Assembly (NCBI RefSeq): GCF_000308495.1
Contig: NZ_BAFU01000061.1
Span: 124,001 to 188,000, forward strand
Source: Nocardia brevicatena NBRC 12119
GTDB taxonomy: Bacteria > Actinomycetota > Actinomycetes > Mycobacteriales > Mycobacteriaceae
DNA: 64,000 bases
Direction of reading: 5' to 3'
Part shown: piece by piece, positions 38,217-47,503 of the stretch
Layout of the letters: every line of letters begins with the position of its first letter
How positions within the stretch are numbered: position 1 is the first letter of the stretch
Program-made: the position numbers and the translations under genes
Notes under the pieces: model-generated
The model's database searches: none
Told to the model about the DNA's origin: nothing
The model's input: the letters and a program-made list of their open reading frames with translations, nothing else

Positions 38217-38516
38217 TCAGCCGTCGGCCGGTACGGCGGGATCCTCCGGCGCCGTGACCTGGTCGTGCAGGCGCTGCCAGAGCGCGCCGTCGCGTTGGGT
38301 TTCGGCGTCGATCTCGTCGTAGGTTCGCTGGTCGAGACCGGCTGCCAGGATGATCCCCTCGGAAGTGGCGGCGAATTCGTCACCGATGCGACGCAACCGG
38401 TCCGGATCGTCCGCGGCAGCCTCGATCCGTGAATCGTATTCCCGTGCCAGGGCGGTGATCCCACGGGTCGCCCGGACGAATTGCATCAACTGCGCTTCGG
38501 TAAACGAGTCGGTCAT
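38217..38516 (-). CDS. DUF4168-like small protein
   Basis: A 99-residue acidic helical protein beginning MTDSFTEAQLMQFVRATRGI and containing ALAREYDSRIEAAADDPDRL and QRTYDEIDAETQRDGALWQR. The pattern resembles DUF4168 domains, though those are usually exported and this one has no signal peptide. Function unknown. A lone gene between the flavodoxin-like and dapB-linked genes. Confidence 0.6.
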   Translation of the reverse strand: MTDSFTEAQLMQFVRATRGITALAREYDSRIEAAADDPDRLRRIGDEFAATSEGIILAAGLDQRTYDEIDAETQRDGALWQRLHDQVTAPEDPAVPADG

Positions 38517-38606
38517 ACCGGATCACTGTAGGGCCTGCCCGGCAGGCCACGGTGGGCAATCCCGACCACGGAACGGATACGGCGGTCGGGCCGGACCGGG
38601 AAGCCG

Positions 38607-39883
<1,277 letters not shown>

Positions 39884-39989
39884 CTACTCGTCGTCGGACA
39901 ACCGTCCCGAGCCTACTGCTCGGCCATCTCGCCTCGGAGCACCGACTCCCGGTCGAACGGCATGATCTCGCACCGCCGGCAGGCGGCAC

Positions 39990-41090
39990 CTAGAAGCACA
40001 TCACCTGGCGGAGTGCGTGGCCGGCGGCGAGTTCGTCCATGGCCCCGTTGATATCGTCCAATCCGATATGCGCCGAGATCAGCCGCTCGACCGGGAGCGT
40101 GCCGGCGCGCCACATCCGCACGTATTCGGGGATGTCCCGCGACGGGACCGCCGAGCCCAGATAGCTGCCGATGATGGAGCGCCCCTGGGCGACCAGCCCG
40201 AGGGGGGAGATACTCGCCCGCGCGTCGGGGGCCGGTAGCCCCACGGTGACGGTGGTACCGCCGGGTGCGGTCGCGGTGACCGCGGTCTCGAAGGCGCGCA
40301 CCGCCCCCGCCGCCTCGACCACGATCTCCGCCTGCACTTCCTGTTCGGTGAGTTCGGCCGGGGTATAGGCGGTGTCGGCGCCGAGTTCCCGGGCGAGGGC
40401 GAGCTTATCGGCCACCATGTCCACGGCGATCACCTCTTTCACTCCGAGTGCGACCGCGACCAGCACCGCCGCCATCCCGACCCCGCCCAGACCGACCACC
40501 ATGACGCGGTCCATTTTCGCGGGTTTCGCCGAATTCAGCAGCGCTCCCCCGCCGGTGAGGACGGCGCAGCCGAGAACGGCCGCGACCTCCGGGGGCACGT
40601 CGTCGTCCACCGGCACCACCGAGCGCCGGTCCACCACCGCATGGGTAGCGAAGGCCGATACCCCCAGGTGGTGGTGGAGCTCGACACCGTCGCGCCGCAG
40701 CCGCCGACCGCCGCCCATCAGCTCACCGACATTGTTGGCGGCGCTGCCCGGGATACACGGCATCCGCCCGTCCGAGGCGCAGCCCGCGCAGTTCCCGCAG
40801 CGCGGCAGAAAGGTCATCACCACCCGCTGTCCGACCGCCAGATCGGTGTCTGGGCCGACCTGTTCCACCCGTCCGGCGGCCTCGTGGCCGAGTAGCATGG
40901 GCAGCGGCCGGACGCGGTTACCGTCGACCACCGACAGGTCGGAATGGCACACTCCCGCCGCCTCGATCCGGATCAGCAGTTCTCCCGGGCCGGGTTCGGC
41001 GAGTTCGAGCTCGCCGACCGTGATGGGTTCCGAATCCGCGAACGGCGCGGGCGCCGCGATCCGTTCCAGGACTGCACCACGAATTCTCAT
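39990..41090 (-). CDS. Zinc-dependent alcohol dehydrogenase (MDR family)
   Basis: A 366-residue medium-chain dehydrogenase. Catalytic zinc ligands are in AAGVCHSDLSVVDG and LLGHEAAGRVEQVG; structural zinc cysteines are CGNCAGCASDGRMPC. The NAD fold is RVMVVGLGGVGMAAVLVAVA with VDMVADKL after it. It resembles class III-like/AdhD alcohol dehydrogenases of actinobacteria; the alcohol substrate is not readable. The ATG at 41090 is the family start; the frame is open upstream without similarity. Confidence 0.88.
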   Translation of the reverse strand: MRIRGAVLERIAAPAPFADSEPITVGELELAEPGPGELLIRIEAAGVCHSDLSVVDGNRVRPLPMLLGHEAAGRVEQVGPDTDLAVGQRVVMTFLPRCGNCAGCASDGRMPCIPGSAANNVGELMGGGRRLRRDGVELHHHLGVSAFATHAVVDRRSVVPVDDDVPPEVAAVLGCAVLTGGGALLNSAKPAKMDRVMVVGLGGVGMAAVLVAVALGVKEVIAVDMVADKLALARELGADTAYTPAELTEQEVQAEIVVEAAGAVRAFETAVTATAPGGTTVTVGLPAPDARASISPLGLVAQGRSIIGSYLGSAVPSRDIPEYVRMWRAGTLPVERLISAHIGLDDINGAMDELAAGHALRQVMCF

Positions 41091-41300
41091 GCCCACACGG
41101 TAGGCCGCGACCGCGGCGGGTGACAGAGGTCCGGGCTCGCGGCCCCTCCCGGACATGGTCGACACCAACGCCGGGTCGCGAAAACGGGGGTTGGCAGCCG
41201 GTACAGAGGCCGTTACCCTCGGTATCCGTAACGGTGCTCCCGTTGGCCGCCTTGTACCGAGCCCGGGGTCGGGACCGTCACGATATGAGGAGAAATCCCT

Positions 41301-41696
41301 TTGTCGGTTCAGTTCAACCACACCATTGTCGGCTGTCGGGAAAACCGGGTGTCCGCGGAATTCTGGGCGGAGATTCTCGGACTACGAGTCGGAACGGAAT
41401 GGGGTCCTTTCATCCCGGTCGCCACCGATAACGGCGTCACCTTCGATTTCGCCAGGGTGCCGCCGAATGTCACCGAAATCCAACCCCAGCATTACGCCTT
41501 CCTGGTCTCGGACGCCGTATTCGACGCGGCCTACGCCAAGATCCGGCGTGATGGACTGGCCCATTGGGCCGATCCCCACCGGCAAAGGCCGGGGGAGATC
41601 AACCACAACGACGGTGGCCGAGGGGTCTACTTTCCCGACCCCAGCGGCCACTACATGGAGTTGATCACCGTCCCCTACGGCGGTTGGCCGGAGTAG
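41301..41696 (+). CDS. VOC-superfamily (glyoxalase-like) protein
   Basis: A 131-residue vicinal-oxygen-chelate protein starting at TTG 41301, eight bases after GAGGAG. The paired babbab modules contain FNHTIVGCRENRVSAEFWAE and GVYFPDPSGHYMELITVPYG; the His near the N-terminus and Glu near the C-terminus are typical metal ligands. Could be a lyase, isomerase or dioxygenase relative, or an antibiotic-binding protein. Single-gene unit. Confidence 0.8.
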   Translation: MSVQFNHTIVGCRENRVSAEFWAEILGLRVGTEWGPFIPVATDNGVTFDFARVPPNVTEIQPQHYAFLVSDAVFDAAYAKIRRDGLAHWADPHRQRPGEINHNDGGRGVYFPDPSGHYMELITVPYGGWPE

Positions 41697-42507
41697 TCCG
41701 TTTCGCTGTATTTCCAGCGGACATCGAACGTGAACGGCCCGGTTGCCTCCCGATCGGATGGAGGACCCGGGTCGGTCGCCCCTGGCGCGATATTCCGCCG
41801 CAGTAGGGGTCGTGGCCGGCGACCTACGGGTTGTTCCGGCAATGGCAACGGGTTGGAGCCCGGGTCGTGATCCCGAAGACGCTACAGGCGTTCGCCGAAG
41901 CCGTCGGCCGGATCGTTCGACAATTCCTGCGCTGTTTCCCGCCGCCACCCTGCCAAAACCTCGTATCCTTCGTCGGTGACCACAGCCGAGCGCTTCGGAC
42001 GTCCACGCTCGTCCATGATCACCAGCGTGACCAGCCCAAGGCGGAAATCATCAGCGTGACCAGCCCAAGACGAACCAGCACGCCGGCATACCGCTACACG
42101 ATCCGCCAATCGAGCAACGGATTCCCGACGCGGGTCACCGGCACGGCGCTGATCCGGCCGCGGGTCGCCGAGATCCGGGTATGGAAGCGCCACTGTGGGC
42201 ATAGGCGCTGTAGCAGGTGCTTTGCGAGTCGCGCGACCGCCCCGAGTAGGTGCCGGTTCCGGTCACGCCGGATCTCGGTGCCCCCGAGCCGATATGCGGC
42301 CATTGCCCACACAGGCGTTTTCGGCACGGTCCCCTATGCACTGCGTAGACTGCGGAACTTCGGGTGGCTCATATCGCCGAGGATGGTGGATGCATTGGGG
42401 ACCGTTCCGGTTCGGGGAACCGGAGCGCGAACACCAGGGAGCGGCCACGAGCACGACACCGTGCCGCTTCACCTCGGGTCTGCACCGCCGGCAGGGACAG
42501 GGCTCGG
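41697..42507 (+). other. 811-base region without a supported gene
   Basis: Composition and codon patterns show no convincing coding frame. A minus-strand frame near 41885-42015 reads DERGRPKRSAVVTDEGYEVL AGWRRE, reminiscent of an IS630-like transposase or winged-helix N-terminus, but only a few dozen residues are recognisable, so it is at most a scrap. The tail to 42507 is leader for the PLP-enzyme gene. GC content drops towards the PLP gene, in line with an accessory junction. Confidence 0.5.
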
Positions 42508-43701
42508 ATGAGCGATCCGATCAGGATGCTTTGCGAGGCTGCCGAACAACTGGGCAAGGGTCTCCGGCGAATGGTCGAGGGGGTGAGACACGGTTACGAC
42601 GCGAAGATCCGCGCTGTTTCCGACGGGGTCCATCGGACCACCGCCGTCGGGGCAGGCCACAGGAACCTCTTGGAACCCATCGAATCTCGCGGACCTCGGA
42701 AGCCCTTGATTCCGGAGGAAAAGCTGCGCGCTCCGACATCCGAGGAGCGGTGGGGCGCAGTAAGGGCAGCAGCCGCTACCGAGCCCGGCAGACTCATTCC
42801 TGCGGTATTCCATTCATCCGAACTGGATGAACTGGCCGGAGTTCGCCGATTGGATATCGGGTTGGAATCCTTGCATCCGGGCTCTAATTCCATCAAAGAC
42901 CGCGCAGCGCTCCTCGTAGTTCCTGAAATAAAAGCGTCACTGTTGGACGGTCAAAAAGCTTTCATCGTATCGTCCGGAAATCACGCTCTCTCCTACGCTC
43001 GCGAATGCAAGCGTTTGGATGTCCCTTTGGTAGTGGTGATCCCAAAGAGTGCGGAGGCGATAAAACGCGCCAAAATCGAGTCAACAGGGGCTCGGATTGT
43101 CGAATATGGAGAGACCTACAACGAAGCGCTCGGGTACGGAACTCGGCTGGCCCGGGAAGAGGGCGGACTAATCGCGGATGTATCGGACTATGATTCGGTG
43201 GCCGCGCTCGGCACGGCGGTTCACGATCTCTTGGAAATGGCTCCGGATACGGACACCCTTCTGCTCCACGGCGCAGGAGGGACAGTAGCGTCGGCTGCAC
43301 ACCTCGCGAAAGAGACTGCAGCAATCCGGGAGAAAGACCTGACTGTGCTCGTGGCGTGTGCGGAAGAGGCTCCGACAATTGCCCGGTCGTGGTTACGTAA
43401 CGAGCCCGTGTTCGTGAAGGCGACAACCAGCGCGGGCGGAGCGCGGGTCGACCAGGTCGATCCACATCTGCTGCCGGTTATCCGAGAATACGTCGACGGT
43501 GTGGTACTCGTGCCCGAAGAACGTGTACGAGCCGGTCCCGAGCTGCTCACTGCGCACCTGGGCACGCCGGTTGAAGGAGCAGGCGGTATGGGCGTCATGG
43601 CGCTGGTCGGCTCCGGTGGGCTCATCACTGATATCACCGGTAGAGAATTCGATCTCAGGCGAAGCAATGTGGCCACACTGATCACAGGAGGAAACAAATG
43701 A
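42508..43701 (+). CDS. PLP-dependent fold-type II enzyme (threonine dehydratase/cysteine synthase-like)
   Basis: A 397-residue tryptophan-synthase-beta-type PLP enzyme. The cofactor lysine is in LHPGSNSIKDRAALLV, the substrate loop is FIVSSGNHALSYARECKRLD, and the phosphate-binding Gly-rich loop is LLHGAGGTVASAAH. Residues 1-95 have no match I recognise. Base composition is visibly lower in GC than neighbours, with codons such as TTG, GTA and AAA, which suggests transfer. The ATG at 42508 follows AGGG. Specific reaction unknown; ammonia-lyase or beta-replacement chemistry is likely. A tiny gene overlaps its stop. Confidence 0.8.
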   Translation: MSDPIRMLCEAAEQLGKGLRRMVEGVRHGYDAKIRAVSDGVHRTTAVGAGHRNLLEPIESRGPRKPLIPEEKLRAPTSEERWGAVRAAAATEPGRLIPAVFHSSELDELAGVRRLDIGLESLHPGSNSIKDRAALLVVPEIKASLLDGQKAFIVSSGNHALSYARECKRLDVPLVVVIPKSAEAIKRAKIESTGARIVEYGETYNEALGYGTRLAREEGGLIADVSDYDSVAALGTAVHDLLEMAPDTDTLLLHGAGGTVASAAHLAKETAAIREKDLTVLVACAEEAPTIARSWLRNEPVFVKATTSAGGARVDQVDPHLLPVIREYVDGVVLVPEERVRAGPELLTAHLGTPVEGAGGMGVMALVGSGGLITDITGREFDLRRSNVATLITGGNK

Positions 43702-43784
43702 GGACGAGGTCCAAGGATCGTGGTCGGCGAAGCGGTGGTGAGCTGGACTCGAAACAGCCGCCTTGTGGTGGCCGGAGACGTTGA
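43698..43784 (+). CDS. Candidate 28-residue basic peptide coupled to the PLP enzyme
   Basis: ATG overlaps the PLP-gene stop (ATGA) and is preceded by AGGAGG at 6 bases, the best ribosome site in this stretch. The peptide starts MRTRSKDRGRRSGGELDSKQ and ends GGRRR; it is highly basic and has one Cys. It could be a translated small protein, a decayed gene start, or a chance frame. Nothing homologous is recognised. Confidence 0.4.
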   Translation: MRTRSKDRGRRSGGELDSKQPPCGGRRR

Positions 43785-43819
43785 GATGTGAGCCCGCCCG
43801 ACAGGCTGTCAAGCGCCGG

Positions 43820-43862
43820 CCGGCACGGGCCGGCGTCCCAATGGCACACCGGCCCGTGCCGG
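43820..43862. terminator. Strong hairpin after the PLP gene
   Basis: CCGGCACGGGCCGG and CCGGCCCGTGCCGG pair perfectly over 14 bp with a 15-base loop. Located between the PLP gene and the convergent MFS gene; probably a terminator. The rest of 43863-44073 shows no feature. Confidence 0.6.
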
Positions 43863-44073
43863 GGAGCGGAATACCTCTCCCCGTCGAGCTTTCGGCTATG
43901 TACCCGTGCGTATGGGGCAGAGACCGACGAAGAACGTCGTTTCGGCTTCGCCGATCCTCCGGCCGCGGCTGTGTAGTGGTCGGGGCCGGGCAGGCGTGGT
44001 GAGGCCTTCCGGGCGCGAGACTTGCGCGTTGGCCGGAGTGGTCCGTTTCACCGAGGGCGCATGGCGGTCGGGT

Positions 44074-45294
44074 TCATGCCGCCGTGCGCTGCTCGGCACC
44101 CCGTGCCGCCGGACGGCGCAGACCGAGGGCGGCGGCGGCGAGGCAGGCGAGGGCGACGATGCCGACGAACCAGGGGAAGACCGTGCCGAGGCCCCAGGTT
44201 GTCGCGGCCCAGCCCGCCAGGACGGTGGGCAGTGCCATCGAGGTGTAGGCGAGCAGGTAGTACGCCGACATGGTCTCACCGCGCCGCCCGTGCGGTACGA
44301 CATCCGACAGGTGACGCAGCGAACCGCCGAAACCGAGACCGAAGGTGGCCCCGAGCAGCACACCGACGAGCAGCACCGCGGGCCAGTTGTGCGTGGCCAG
44401 CGCGGGCACGGTCAGGCCCAGGGCCAGCGCCATCCCGATATCGCCGACCACCGCGGCCCGCCGGGCCGGAATCCGTGTCGCGAACAGCTGCGCCAAGGCC
44501 GCCGACGATGCCGTCGTCGCGACGACCACCCCGCCGAAGACCAGGTTGTGGATACCGGTCTGCCGCGCGGCCAGTGAGGGATAGAGCGACAGGAGTACTC
44601 CGAGCACCGACCAGGCGGCCATCACACCGATGGCGGAGAACCAGAAGTCGGCCCGGATCTCATGTGGAACCGCCGGTTTGGCGATCCGGATTCGTCCGGC
44701 GACCCGGGCCGCATGGGGTTCGCGCAGCGCCAGCACCCCGGCCGTGACCAGGACGCAGACGATGCTGATCACCACGTACGGCGTGCGCAGCGGATGCGGC
44801 GCATACTGCGCCAACAGCGCCGAGCCCACGATCGCCACCGCCATTCCGACATTGAAGGCGACGCCACTGAGCTGGCCCGACCGCGCTCCGCCATGCGGTC
44901 GCAGATCGAGCAGCGCCGCCGCGCCCGCGACGACGGTGGCTCCCACCGCCATACCGTGCAGTGCTCGCGCGACCAGCAGCATGGGCACGGTATCGGCCAG
45001 CACGAACACCGCCAGTCCGACGATCATCAGTCCGAAGGCGGCCAACAGCACCGGTTTGCGTCCGACGACATCGGAGATTCGGCCGGATACCAGCACCGCG
45101 CCCAGCGCGGCCACGGCGTAGACCGCGAATACGATCGTGGTGGTCAACGGCGACAGATGCCATTCCTGTTCGTAGAGGCCGTACAGCGGAGCGGGGACCC
45201 CGGAGACCCCGAGCGCGACGCCGGTCGCCCCGAGCACCAGCGCGTACGCCCAGGGTTGAGTCTTGTGTTCGGCGGTGTACACCGTCGCCGTCAT
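44074..45294 (-). CDS. MFS efflux transporter
   Basis: A 406-residue major facilitator with about 12 membrane helices. The loop 2-3 motif A is GRISDVVGRKPVLLAAFGL, and a second-half relic of it is in FATRIPARRAAVVGD. Most similar in style to drug/proton antiporters. Divergent from the ArsR-type gene at 45386, with palindromic operators in between, so it is very likely the target of that repressor. The ATG at 45294 was chosen; upstream codons overlap the operator. Confidence 0.88.
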   Translation of the reverse strand: MTATVYTAEHKTQPWAYALVLGATGVALGVSGVPAPLYGLYEQEWHLSPLTTTIVFAVYAVAALGAVLVSGRISDVVGRKPVLLAAFGLMIVGLAVFVLADTVPMLLVARALHGMAVGATVVAGAAALLDLRPHGGARSGQLSGVAFNVGMAVAIVGSALLAQYAPHPLRTPYVVISIVCVLVTAGVLALREPHAARVAGRIRIAKPAVPHEIRADFWFSAIGVMAAWSVLGVLLSLYPSLAARQTGIHNLVFGGVVVATTASSAALAQLFATRIPARRAAVVGDIGMALALGLTVPALATHNWPAVLLVGVLLGATFGLGFGGSLRHLSDVVPHGRRGETMSAYYLLAYTSMALPTVLAGWAATTWGLGTVFPWFVGIVALACLAAAALGLRRPAARGAEQRTAA

Positions 45295-45311
45295 CGAAAC
45301 CCCGATCAGGT

Positions 45312-45370
45312 AGGTTTGATAGTGATCGAACTGCACCGACCATAACGCAGGTTTGATGACCATCAAACCT
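45312..45370. promoter_or_regulatory. Paired operators between MFS and ArsR-type genes
   Basis: A perfect 22-bp palindrome AGGTTTGATG-AC-CATCAAACCT occupies 45349-45370. A second, imperfect copy starting AGGTTTGATAGTGATCG lies at 45312-45333. They sit between two divergent start codons, as expected for an autoregulated repressor controlling an exporter. Confidence 0.75.
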
Positions 45371-45385
45371 CAAGTGAGGCAGATC

Positions 45386-45754
45386 ATGGCGCAAGTTACA
45401 ACGCCTTCGGACACCGAGCATCCGGTGGCCGCGCTCCCGGTCGTGCTCGCCGCACTCCAAGATCCGGTGCGCCTGGAAATCGTGCGCCGACTGAGCAATG
45501 CGGGCGACGCGGTGCGCTGCGGGGCCCTCTACGACGCAATCAACAAATCGACGGCCACCCACCATTTCAAGATCCTGCGCGAGGCGGGTGTGATCGAGCG
45601 ACTCGTTATCGATGGCCAGACGTGCCAGCGGCTGCGTACCGACGATATCGAGCAGGCCCTGCCCGGACTTCTGGGCTCCGTGGTCACCGCGGCCAACCGC
45701 GCCTACAAAGGGCGACCGGACCCGTCCGCCGATCTCCCCACCCCCGGCGAGTGA
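45386..45754 (+). CDS. ArsR-type winged-helix repressor
   Basis: A 122-residue ArsR/SmtB-fold regulator. The winged helix includes VVLAALQDPVRLEIVRRLSN, LYDAINKSTATHHFKILREA and GVIERLVIDGQTCQRLRTDD. No metal-binding ELCVCDL box is present, so it probably senses an organic ligand. The ATG at 45386 has GAGG six bases upstream; an upstream in-frame ATG at 45353 would lie inside the operator. Likely controls the divergent MFS pump and itself. Confidence 0.85.
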   Translation: MAQVTTPSDTEHPVAALPVVLAALQDPVRLEIVRRLSNAGDAVRCGALYDAINKSTATHHFKILREAGVIERLVIDGQTCQRLRTDDIEQALPGLLGSVVTAANRAYKGRPDPSADLPTPGE

Positions 45755-45871
45755 TACCACCGACCGTCGCGGGCAATGACGCCGATGACACCACGGCCCC
45801 GCGGCGCCGGCAATGACGATCACCCGCGTTCCTCACCGCCCCGCCCACGGCGAAGCAACCGAACCGCCCGA

Positions 45872-46411
45872 TCAGCGAGTCCAGCCGAGTTCGCCCGTCT
45901 CGATCCTGCGAACCGCGCCCGCGAGCCAGTCGACATCGTGGCGGAGACGAGACAGCAGGTAATGGGCCTCGATCATATGAATCTCGGGTTCGGCCACCCC
46001 GTCGATGACGTGTTCGAGTCGGTGAATCTCTTCCCGGATACGGGCAACCCGTTGCGCGAGGACCGCGGCGGCTTCCGTGGGCTGCAGGATGCCGAGGTAC
46101 GCGAACGCGGTGACGAATGCGGGACCACCCGTCGGGTCGGCGCTCCGGAGCTGTCGACGAACCCGCTCGGCCAGCGCGGCCACACCCGTGTCGGTTACCG
46201 CGAGCGCGGCGCGATCGTCGTCATTCTCCGCGCCGACCCATCGTTCGCCCATTAAGCGGTCGAGAAGCGTATAGACGGTCGCATTGCGCACCCGAAGGTA
46301 GTCATAACGGCGTCGGAGCTCACTGAACACGGCATACGCGTGGCGTGGCCGCTCGACCAGGAGACCGAGGATGGGCAGCACCAAGGGGTTGTCGAGCGCG
46401 TTCTTGGGCAC
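45872..46411 (-). CDS. PadR-family transcriptional regulator
   Basis: A 179-residue regulator. The N-terminal winged helix has LPILGLLVERPRHAYAVFSE and RNATVYTLLDRLMGERWVGA. The C-terminal dimerisation helix follows (VLAQRVARIREEIHRLEHVI, then HYLLSRLRHDVDWLAGAVRR). Conserved residues begin right after the chosen GTG at 46411; TTG at 46417 is an alternative. The divergent promoter region holds an 18-bp inverted repeat that is its probable operator. Confidence 0.85.
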   Translation of the reverse strand: MPKNALDNPLVLPILGLLVERPRHAYAVFSELRRRYDYLRVRNATVYTLLDRLMGERWVGAENDDDRAALAVTDTGVAALAERVRRQLRSADPTGGPAFVTAFAYLGILQPTEAAAVLAQRVARIREEIHRLEHVIDGVAEPEIHMIEAHYLLSRLRHDVDWLAGAVRRIETGELGWTR

Positions 46412-46427
46412 ACCCAACCCTATCCCA

Positions 46428-46473
46428 GTAGCCGTATACGGCCAATTGGGTATGGTTGGCCGTATACGGCTAC
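46428..46473. promoter_or_regulatory. Nested palindromic operator for PadR regulator
   Basis: GTAGCCGTATACGGCCAA (46428-46445) and its exact reverse complement (46456-46473) are separated by 10 bases, and each arm contains the self-palindrome CCGTATACGG. The sites lie between the divergent PadR and glycosidase-like genes. Confidence 0.75.
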
Positions 46474-46486
46474 ACAGGAAGGTGCC

Positions 46487-47431
46487 ATGATTTTCGGGAT
46501 TTGGCCTGGCGTCGTCGCCGCCGACCTCGTCGACCTGCAACCCCTCGAATGCCCACCGGAAGACCCCACCGCCACAGTGGCCGCCCTCCGTGAGCTCCAA
46601 GGCAACGCGCCCCGGTTCTACGTGCGCTGTTACCGGCACTTCGGGCCGGGCGTGCATCGGGGGCCGGGGAATTCACCCACCCCCACCCATCCCGGGCTGT
46701 ATGCGGGAGAAGGACGTCTGATCGACCTGGTGGTCTGCTATCAGAGCACGAAGCCCGACCCGAGCGGTTTCGCCGATTTCGTCCGGCAGGCCGTACGAGA
46801 CGTCGCCGAATGGGGAGGCGGCAAAATCCAGGTAGGCGAGGAACTCGATATGCCGGCACCACAGGACGGGGACAGCCCGGGTTGTTTCGACGCCGTTGCG
46901 GCCGGCGTTGCCGCCGCGATCGACGAACGTGAGCGACTCGGCACCGAGATCGAAATCGGAGTGAACGCGGCAGGCATGGCCGACCCGGCCTTCTGGGAGC
47001 GGATGGCCGACGCTGTGGGTGCAGAACTCCTCACCACCCTCGACTACATCGGCTTGGATGCCTTTCCCGACGTGTTCCATCGCATCCCGCACGAGCGACT
47101 GGCCGGATCCGTCGCTTTCCTGCTCGAGCGCTTCCGCGCGGTCACAACGGAAGTCGGTGTTCCCGAGAGCACACCCGTTCACATCACCGAGACCGGGTGG
47201 CCGACCGGCCCCGAACGGAACGAGGCGACCCAGCGCATCGTCCTGGAAACCGTGGCGCGTGCGGCCCTCGACACCGGCGTCGGGGTATCGGCGTATGAAT
47301 TCTTCGGCCTGCGAGACGGACGCAGCGACGCCGGATGGACCGCCCGCTTCGGCCTCCTGCGCGACGACTACACCGCCAAACCCGCATTTCACGCCATCCG
47401 CGATCTCATCGCCGACTGCTCCGCACCATAA
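46487..47431 (+). CDS. TIM-barrel glycoside-hydrolase-like protein
   Basis: A 314-residue protein starting at ATG 46487 behind GGAAGG. Segments such as TLDYIGLDAFPDVF and VHITETGWPTGPERNEATQR resemble the catalytic-Glu strand of clan A glycosidases (GH39/GH17-like). No signal peptide or wall-binding part is seen, so it would act in the cytoplasm. Divergent from the PadR gene and very likely controlled by it. Substrate and even glycosidase activity are uncertain. Confidence 0.65.
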   Translation: MIFGIWPGVVAADLVDLQPLECPPEDPTATVAALRELQGNAPRFYVRCYRHFGPGVHRGPGNSPTPTHPGLYAGEGRLIDLVVCYQSTKPDPSGFADFVRQAVRDVAEWGGGKIQVGEELDMPAPQDGDSPGCFDAVAAGVAAAIDERERLGTEIEIGVNAAGMADPAFWERMADAVGAELLTTLDYIGLDAFPDVFHRIPHERLAGSVAFLLERFRAVTTEVGVPESTPVHITETGWPTGPERNEATQRIVLETVARAALDTGVGVSAYEFFGLRDGRSDAGWTARFGLLRDDYTAKPAFHAIRDLIADCSAP

Positions 47432-47503
47432 CCGCCGGATACGGTCCCCACACGGAAACCCGTCCGCACTCCGCCATGGGGCGCCGTCACCGGACCGAGC
47501 CGG

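Noticed and set aside
41882-42202. Minus-strand 106-codon frame with DERGRPKRSAVVTDEGYEVL
   Set aside because: Only a short stretch faintly resembles a transposase or winged-helix N-terminus; not enough to call a gene or pseudogene.
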